A DNA stretch of 11,864 nt from assembly GCA_049242885.1 (NCBI GenBank), contig JBMLOQ010000024.1, positions 1-11,864 of the forward strand, read 5' to 3'. Below, one piece after another: positions 7,145 to 11,864 of the stretch. The stretch is from CAIVPM01 sp049242885. Lineage in GTDB: Bacteria > Bacteroidota > Bacteroidia > Chitinophagales > Chitinophagaceae. The stretch's first letter is position 1. Each line of letters starts with the position of its first letter. The position numbers and the translations under genes were made by a program. The notes under the pieces were generated by a model that searched no databases, had not been told where the DNA came from, and worked only from the letters and a program-made list of their open reading frames with translations.

Positions 7145-8929
7145 TTAAATTCCTCTTTTTTTCTTCTTTTTTTTATTAGTTAAAGGTTCGTAAATATTTG
7201 CAGCTTTTTTAACAATTTCCAAAAACTCAACTTCGGCAAAATTGTCTTTGTTTATAGCATTAGTTAATAACAACAGTAACTCTTCAAAACTACTGTTTTT
7301 TGTATGTTTAGAAGATTTAAGTAAACTTCCAAACCACGCAATACAAGCAGCCAATTTGTACTTTTGATTGGCACTATCAATACTTGTAATATTATTTTTA
7401 TTGATTGAATAATTTTGTATAACCTCTCGATTATCATCACCTTTATAAAATAGTTTGACTTCTCCAACAAGCGAATCAAAGTTTGGTTTGTTTAACTTAC
7501 TTATTTCAAAAACAGTGATATTGCTATGACCACTTCCTACTTCTCCACCTTCTAAAATGTTATGACTATCTGCTAAAGCATCTTTTTTATTATCGTATCC
7601 AATTAACCTATAATTATCAATACAATTTTTATTAAAATTTATGCTTACATAAGCATCTTTAGCTACTGTAAACATGGTTTTTGTAAACTCTTGTACTAGT
7701 ACTTTTTCGGCTTCTTTTATATTATCTAAATAAGCAAAATTTCCATTCCCTTTTTTTGCTAAAGCCTCCAGTTTACTATCTTTATAATTACCCATGCCTA
7801 CACCAAGACAAGTAAGATAGATTCCATGTGATTTTTGAAGGCCAATCATTTCTTCCAATTCTTTTTCAGAAGTTTGCCCCACATTAAAGTCACCATCTGT
7901 GGCTAAAATCACTCTATTATTACCATTTTTAATAAAGCTTTTTTTTGCAACACTATAAGCCATTTTAATGGCACCTTCACCAGGTGTATCACCAACGGCA
8001 TATAATGAATCAATAATATTATTAATTTTATTTACATTGCTAATACTACAATTTATTGATGGCAACATAACATCTACACCACCACCATAAGTTACAATTG
8101 CTACACTATCATTTGCTCGCAAATTTTTAATAAGCAATTTAAAAGCTGCTTGTACCAAAGGCAATCTATTTGGCTTATCCATACTACCAGAAACATCAAT
8201 TAAAAAAACAAAATTGGTAGGCATAATTTTGCTTGTGTTTAAGGTAGGTGCTTGAGTTTGTATAAATAGCAAATCTTTAGATTTACTCCAAGGGCAACTT
8301 GTAATTTGTGAATTTATGATAAAAGAATTTTGCTTTTTAGAAGTATTTGAAAAATCGAAGTAATTAAGCAATTCTTCAATTCTAACTGCTTCTATTGGGG
8401 GTTTATATCCATTGTTTAGAAACCTACGAATATTGCTATAAGACGCTCTATCAATGTTTAAAGTATAATTTGTTTGAGACGATTGTGCTGTATTAATTTC
8501 TTCATTTTCAATTGTAGCTGTATAACTTTCACCAAAACCGTAGGTATTGCTATTTACACTATTTTCTAAGTTTTTAGTTTGTGAATTAAGTTTAGTTTTT
8601 AAAGAAGAAATAGTTTCGGGAAGCATTAATAAAATTGCATCAACATATTGTTTTGTGTTGATGGGTAATTTTTTTGTTTCAAACCCATTTAACTCAAAAA
8701 TTAAGGTATCAACAAGTTTATTTGAAGGAATTCCAAAACTACCATCACTACCCGATTTGTATTGAAATTGATGTTTAGACACCAAAGTAATTTGTACATC
8801 TGGTAATAAATTACCTTTAACATCTTTTACCTGCCCACGTACATAATATTGTGCCAATGATGATGTGACACTTACATAAAATAAGCAACATAGTATAAAT
8901 CTATGTAAATGATTTCTTGGCAAAAGCAT
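7145..8929 (-). CDS. CarboxypepD_reg-like plus von Willebrand factor A protein (YfbK-like)
   Basis: Exported protein of 594 aa. A signal peptide (1-27, ending SLAQ) is followed by a CarboxypepD_reg-like beta-sandwich (about 29-105: VRGQVKDVKG...SDGSFGI...LNGF). About 125-230 resembles the YfbK N-terminal region (YTLNIDRASYSNIRRFLNNG, then PPIEAVRIEELLNYFDF). The vWA domain (about 238-415) has an intact metal-ion adhesion site: DVSGSM (245-250), the Thr in GDTPGEGA (313-320) and ATDGDFNVG (343-351). The remainder resembles the DUF3520 C-terminal part. The length is close to other YfbK-like proteins, with the CarboxypepD_reg module added in front. It ends in a Lys-rich tail (NKKKKKKRGI) read from runs of 7 and 8 A. 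Function is unclear; vWA domains bind partner proteins through a divalent metal. ATG at 8929. A 182-base gap separates it from the gene at 9112, so it may have its own promoter. Confidence 0.88.
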   Translation of the reverse strand: MLLPRNHLHRFILCCLFYVSVTSSLAQYYVRGQVKDVKGNLLPDVQITLVSKHQFQYKSGSDGSFGIPSNKLVDTLIFELNGFETKKLPINTKQYVDAILLMLPETISSLKTKLNSQTKNLENSVNSNTYGFGESYTATIENEEINTAQSSQTNYTLNIDRASYSNIRRFLNNGYKPPIEAVRIEELLNYFDFSNTSKKQNSFIINSQITSCPWSKSKDLLFIQTQAPTLNTSKIMPTNFVFLIDVSGSMDKPNRLPLVQAAFKLLIKNLRANDSVAIVTYGGGVDVMLPSINCSISNVNKINNIIDSLYAVGDTPGEGAIKMAYSVAKKSFIKNGNNRVILATDGDFNVGQTSEKELEEMIGLQKSHGIYLTCLGVGMGNYKDSKLEALAKKGNGNFAYLDNIKEAEKVLVQEFTKTMFTVAKDAYVSINFNKNCIDNYRLIGYDNKKDALADSHNILEGGEVGSGHSNITVFEISKLNKPNFDSLVGEVKLFYKGDDNREVIQNYSINKNNITSIDSANQKYKLAACIAWFGSLLKSSKHTKNSSFEELLLLLTNAINKDNFAEVEFLEIVKKAANIYEPLTNKKKKKKRGI

Positions 8930-9011
8930 TCTAGTTTAATTGCACTAAAATACAAATAAATGTCGGTTATCTAATTATTGATTTTAAACTTTTGCAATTT
9001 TAAAAGATTTT

Positions 9012-9030
9012 AAAATGTTCTTAACATTTT
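9012..9030. repeat. Inverted repeat AAAATGTT / AACATTTT in the 182-base gap
   Basis: Perfect 8-bp arms (9012-9019 and 9023-9030) around CTT, in a very AT-rich patch that also holds two copies of TTTTAAAA (8998-9005 and 9008-9015). It lies 83-101 bases upstream of the vWA protein start. It could be a regulator site or an UP-element-like region for that gene, but AT-rich sequence makes such repeats common. I see no exact TAnnTTTG box between it and the start codon. Confidence 0.25.
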
Positions 9031-9066
9031 TAGATTAATACTTCTTATGACATTATTGAAACTAAG

Positions 9067-9083
9067 AATAGCAAAAAGCTATT
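9067..9083. terminator. Weak stem-loop downstream of the CarboxypepD_reg gene; possible terminator
   Basis: AATAGC (9067-9072) and GCTATT (9078-9083) form a 6-bp stem with an AAAAA loop, 29 bases past the stop codon at 9112. On the minus strand, the direction of the gene, the bases after it (CTTAGTTTC) are a poor U-tract; the better T-run lies on the plus side, where no gene ends. It is marginal as an intrinsic terminator. Confidence 0.2.
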
Positions 9084-9111
9084 TTATTTTGCCTTACACA
9101 CTTTTCATTAA

Positions 9112-10347
9112 CTACTTGGCAGAAGGAATAAAATCTAAAGGCAATAAGTATGCTATTTTTTCGCTCCAAGCCCACCAGCCATTACTTAAAACTTCTGTTG
9201 GATTGTAGTATTGACCTTTTTCGTACACGTTAATTTTTTTTGTACCCAATAAATTTATTACAGAAGTTACTTGGCTGGGTGTTTTATTTCTATTAGAAAA
9301 CCAATTTTGCTGTAAAAACTTTTCTGGTTCAATTTTGGATTTATAAATTACTTGCAAGTAATCATTAAAACTTAATTCTACAGTATTTGCATCAATATAT
9401 TTTGTAATGCTATCGGCCTTAATAGATTTATTTATTAGGTAATTAAATTCATTTGGCTGATTTAAAACTTTGTTATAATAATCACTCGAATCTTTATTTT
9501 TAAAATTGCTTTCAGGTGTATTTATTGAAATAACTCCATTGTTTAGTATAGATCTAGTGTTTAACAAGTTTCTAACCCTTTGTTTTTCGTAGTTAAATGT
9601 TTTAACAATAAACTTGGCATCAAATCCTTCTTCTTCTAATTGATTTTTATACAAAGCTCTCATAAAATGCATCATACTGCCTTGATACACTTCGTTCCTT
9701 TTTTTATCCCAGCGTTGTTGTTTTCCACTTCGCTTTGTTTCCATTTCAGAAAAAAATTGGTACCCGTAATAAAATAAAACACCGTTTCTAAAATTGTATT
9801 CAAAACCTTCCAAATCATAGTTTATATTGTAGCCCAAAGCTTTATTTTCAATGATTAAGGTTTCCGTTGCTTTAGCAATTAAAACATTGTTTTTTTTATC
9901 GTGTTTAAACCTTAAAACCTCCGGATTTTTAATTTTACAACTGCTAGCTTCATCCATTTTGCCAATAAAGTTTTCAGTAAAAAACTCACCCCACTTTTTA
10001 TATCCATCTTTTTCCCAAGCAAATACTTTTACCTCTTGCAGTTCGCTAATTTTTTGTTTAAGTTCAATTTTAATTTGATAATTTCCATTGGTTTGTACAT
10101 CAATATTTTTGCTGAAAGTTTCGTAACCAATACTATTTACTACTAATGTAATACTACCTAAAGGCAAATTGGTTAAAGTAAAACTACCATCTTGTGCTGT
10201 TACTGTTCCTTTTGATGAATTACTGATGTACACACTTGCAGCTTGAATGGGTTGTCCAGTTTCAACACTTACTACAACACCTTTAATTTGTTGTGCTTGT
10301 GAATAGAAAAAAAATAGACTAATAAATATTGTACATAAAAACTTCAT
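9112..10347 (-). CDS. Exported CarboxypepD_reg-like domain protein with uncharacterised C-terminal region
   Basis: Protein of 411 aa. Residues 1-19 are a signal peptide (MKFLCTIFIS...SQAQ). About 20-106 is a CarboxypepD_reg-like beta-sandwich (IKGVVVSVETGQPIQAASVYI, then TAQDGSFTLTNLP and NSIGYETF), the same module that opens the neighbouring vWA protein and many TonB-dependent receptors. There is no TonB plug or beta-barrel: the protein ends about 300 residues later. That remainder begins around WEKDGYKKWGEFFTENFIG (111-129), includes CKIKNPEVLRFKHD (137-150), is rich in aromatic and charged residues, and matches no domain I can name. It is probably anchored or free in the periplasm or at the outer membrane, perhaps recognising a carbohydrate or protein; no function is claimed. 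The ATG at 10347 is well supported by the signal peptide. Gaps of 142 bases upstream and 182 downstream suggest its own promoter. Confidence 0.8.
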   Translation of the reverse strand: MKFLCTIFISLFFFYSQAQQIKGVVVSVETGQPIQAASVYISNSSKGTVTAQDGSFTLTNLPLGSITLVVNSIGYETFSKNIDVQTNGNYQIKIELKQKISELQEVKVFAWEKDGYKKWGEFFTENFIGKMDEASSCKIKNPEVLRFKHDKKNNVLIAKATETLIIENKALGYNINYDLEGFEYNFRNGVLFYYGYQFFSEMETKRSGKQQRWDKKRNEVYQGSMMHFMRALYKNQLEEEGFDAKFIVKTFNYEKQRVRNLLNTRSILNNGVISINTPESNFKNKDSSDYYNKVLNQPNEFNYLINKSIKADSITKYIDANTVELSFNDYLQVIYKSKIEPEKFLQQNWFSNRNKTPSQVTSVINLLGTKKINVYEKGQYYNPTEVLSNGWWAWSEKIAYLLPLDFIPSAK

Positions 10348-10408
10348 GTTTCAAATATTCAACTAAAAAACAACTTCAAAAATTAATGGTTATGTTTTGT
10401 ATAAAAAA

Positions 10409-10454
10409 TTAACCTTAATTAACATGTGTTTGTAATGTTGAAATAAATGTTAAT
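10409..10454. promoter_or_regulatory. Motif and inverted-repeat cluster upstream of the CarboxypepD_reg gene
   Basis: TTAACCTTAA at 10409-10418 is identical to the core of the palindrome at 4582-4599. It overlaps the start of a second repeat, ATTAACAT (10418-10425) and ATGTTAAT (10447-10454), which are exact reverse complements 21 bases apart. All lie 62-107 bases upstream of the ATG at 10347, in the 142-base gap after dapA. Their regulatory role is a guess; AT-rich sequence raises the chance of accidental repeats. Confidence 0.25.
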
Positions 10455-10489
10455 ACACAATACTTTGCAATATTTTACTAGGATATAAA

Positions 10490-11374
10490 CTAAGAAATAT
10501 TCTTTAGGAATGATTTTATTTTTTCTTGAAGACTATTACTAGCTTGTGTTAAAGGCAAACGAAGCTCATTTTCAATTAAGCCTAACTCATATAAAAATGC
10601 TTTAACACCTGCAGGATTATTTTCTTCAAACAACAAATCGTATCCTTTTAGTAATTTGTAATGAATAGATCTAGCTTGTTGAAAATCATTTTGCAAAGCC
10701 AAGTTTATTAAAGATGTAAATTGTTTGGGAAAACAATTTGCCGCCACACTAATAACCCCATCAAAACCTAAGGCAATTTGAGATAAACATAAAGCATCAT
10801 CTCCACTTACAATTAAAAAATCTTTAGGGCAATCCCTTACAATTTCCATAGCTTGTTGTAAGCTATCACTTGCCTCTTTAATACCACAAATATTTTCTAC
10901 TTCATTTGCCAACTTTGCTGTGGTTGCAGCAGACAAATTTCTACCCGTTCTACCAGGTACATTGTACAATAAAATTGGCTTAGGTGCAGCATTTGCCAAA
11001 GCCTTATAGTGTAAAAATAATCCTTCTTGTGTAGGTTTATTATAATAAGGTGATGCACTTAAAATGGCTGTAATTTTAGCAGTATCAAAGCTATCAAAAT
11101 CATTAATAACTTCTTTTGTATTGTTGCCTCCAATTCCCAAAACAAGTGGAACTTTATTGTTTACTTTTTCTATGGTAAAGTTTACAATATCAATTTTTTC
11201 TTCTTTAGATAGGGTAGGAGTTTCACCAGTTGTACCAAGGGTTACAATATAGTTAACCCCATTTTCAATATTAAAATTAATAAGTTTTTCTAGTGCCAAA
11301 AAATCAACACTACCATCACTTTTAAATGGTGTAATTATAGCAACTCCAGTTCCTTTTAATTGTTGTTTTATCAA
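10490..11374 (-). CDS. dapA: 4-hydroxy-tetrahydrodipicolinate synthase
   Basis: Cytoplasmic TIM-barrel aldolase of 294 aa, the usual family length. It condenses pyruvate with aspartate semialdehyde, the committed step to diaminopimelate (peptidoglycan) and lysine. The start KGTGVAIITPF (7-17), the GTTGE loop with Thr48 and Thr49, ASPYYNKP with Tyr110 and Tyr111, LLYNVPGRTG (135-144) with Tyr137 and Arg142, and the Schiff-base Lys166 in GIKEAS are all present, so it should be active. The start codon is a TTG at 11374: no ATG or GTG exists in frame between the accA stop codon and the conserved KGTG. The only other near-start codon is an ATA at 11386. It lies 21 bases after accA on the same strand, so it is probably co-transcribed with it and perhaps translated by ribosomes arriving from accA. 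Confidence 0.96.
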   Translation of the reverse strand: MIKQQLKGTGVAIITPFKSDGSVDFLALEKLINFNIENGVNYIVTLGTTGETPTLSKEEKIDIVNFTIEKVNNKVPLVLGIGGNNTKEVINDFDSFDTAKITAILSASPYYNKPTQEGLFLHYKALANAAPKPILLYNVPGRTGRNLSAATTAKLANEVENICGIKEASDSLQQAMEIVRDCPKDFLIVSGDDALCLSQIALGFDGVISVAANCFPKQFTSLINLALQNDFQQARSIHYKLLKGYDLLFEENNPAGVKAFLYELGLIENELRLPLTQASNSLQEKIKSFLKNIS

Positions 11375-11395
11375 TTTATATAATATTTTAAAATT

Positions 11396-11864
11396 TTAAA
11401 CTTCCTCCCAAAAACCCATTTTACAATATTTATCAATTCTATAGCTTACTCTTTCTGTAGATGACATTTTTTTAGCTTGGTTTAATGCTTGTATAATTGA
11501 ATTTTTAAGCATTTCAGCAGCTTGATTATAATCCCAATGTGCACCACCAATTGGTTCAGGTACAATAGCATCTACCAAGTTAAAGCTTTTCATATCTGTT
11601 GCTGTAAGTTTTAATTGTTCGGCAGCTGTTTCTTTTTTATCCCAACTACGCCACAAAATACTGCTACAGCTTTCTGGAGAAATTACAGTGTACCAAGTGT
11701 TTTCCATCATTAAAACACTATCGCCAACGCCAATACCAAAAGCACCACCACTAGCTCCTTCACCAATAATTACAATGATTACGGGTACTTTTAAACGCAT
11801 CATTTCGTAAATATTTCTAGCAATAGCTTCACCTTGTCCTCTTTCTTCAGCTTCTAATCCTGGA
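11396..11864 (-). CDS. accA: Acetyl-CoA carboxylase carboxyltransferase subunit alpha (C-terminal part)
   Basis: The last 155 residues of AccA; the 5' part lies beyond the end of the window, so this is a truncation by the window and not a broken gene. With AccD, AccA transfers the carboxyl group from biotin to acetyl-CoA, making malonyl-CoA for fatty-acid synthesis. The visible part reads PGLEAEERGQGEAIARN, then GEGASGG (residues 34-40 of the fragment), GIGVGD (43-48) and ISPESCSSILWR (61-72), which are hallmark AccA carboxyltransferase segments including the glycine-rich oxyanion region. LVDAIVPEPIGGAHWD (96-111) and the C-terminal helices also fit. The reading frame is open to the window edge; an internal ATG at 11803 is not the start. 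dapA follows 21 bases downstream. Confidence 0.96.
   Translation of the reverse strand, partial: PGLEAEERGQGEAIARNIYEMMRLKVPVIIVIIGEGASGGAFGIGVGDSVLMMENTWYTVISPESCSSILWRSWDKKETAAEQLKLTATDMKSFNLVDAIVPEPIGGAHWDYNQAAEMLKNSIIQALNQAKKMSSTERVSYRIDKYCKMGFWEEV

Noticed and set aside
7137..7176. T-rich run after the NlpC/P60 stop codon as an intrinsic terminator
   Set aside because: There is no stem-loop before the T-runs, and they encode the lysine tail of the convergent vWA gene.
9047..9208. 53-codon ATG reading frame on the plus strand starting in the 182-base gap
   Set aside because: About two thirds of it is antisense to the 3' end of the CarboxypepD_reg gene, it has no promoter or recognisable features, and its content looks like AT-rich chance coding.
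11803..11803. ATG at 11803 as the start of a short accA
   Set aside because: The frame continues upstream to the window edge with conserved AccA sequence (GLEAEERGQGEAIARN), so the ATG is internal.
1..11864. Mobile element, defence system, CRISPR array or RNA gene
   Set aside because: I saw no transposase, integrase, terminal repeats, spaced direct repeats, tRNA cloverleaf or rRNA sequence. Composition is even and the genes are typical chromosomal envelope and metabolism genes.

Overview
The window is a stretch of chromosome from a member of the Bacteroidota, probably of the Chitinophagales/Chitinophagaceae type. The indications are very AT-rich DNA, the near absence of Shine-Dalgarno sequences, several secreted proteins that begin with a CarboxypepD_reg-like domain, a DUF4369/DUF5106/TlpA-type thioredoxin, a YfbK-like von Willebrand protein, and at least one good match to the Bacteroidota -7 promoter box (TAnnTTTG). 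The lineage below phylum is an inference. I see no tRNA, rRNA, insertion sequence, CRISPR array or phage gene, and no gene-free stretch over 300 bases.

Layout. Ten genes are packed closely. (1) 2-4502, minus strand: a TlpA-like thioredoxin protein, then a two-domain parvulin peptidyl-prolyl isomerase, then a short-chain polyprenyl diphosphate synthase. (2) 4623-5324, plus strand: a VIT1/CCC1-type iron/manganese transporter, diverging from the thioredoxin gene and overlapping the next gene tail to tail. (3) 5310-6368, minus strand: a SemiSWEET transporter followed by a DUF2520 Rossmann protein. (4) 6447-7136, plus strand: an NlpC/P60 cell-wall hydrolase lipoprotein. (5) 7145-10347, minus strand: a CarboxypepD_reg protein with an unassigned C-terminal region, then a CarboxypepD_reg + vWA (YfbK-like) protein. 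(6) 10490-11864, minus strand: accA (5' end beyond the window), then dapA.

How the genes fit together. Most products act in or on the cell envelope: thiol-disulfide and proline-isomerase folding helpers, a peptidoglycan hydrolase, two exported CarboxypepD_reg proteins, a metal transporter and a sugar transporter. dapA supplies diaminopimelate/lysine and accA supplies malonyl-CoA, so that pair feeds wall and membrane synthesis. The polyprenyl synthase feeds isoprenoid (quinone/carotenoid/lipid carrier) synthesis.

This looks like ordinary housekeeping/envelope DNA; I did not find a convincing new defence or mobile system. The items most worth a second look are small: a perfect hairpin that encloses the start codon of the polyprenyl synthase, an 18-bp palindrome in front of the metal transporter whose 10-bp core recurs in another promoter region, the non-ATG start of dapA, and the unassigned C-terminal region of the 9112-10347 protein.
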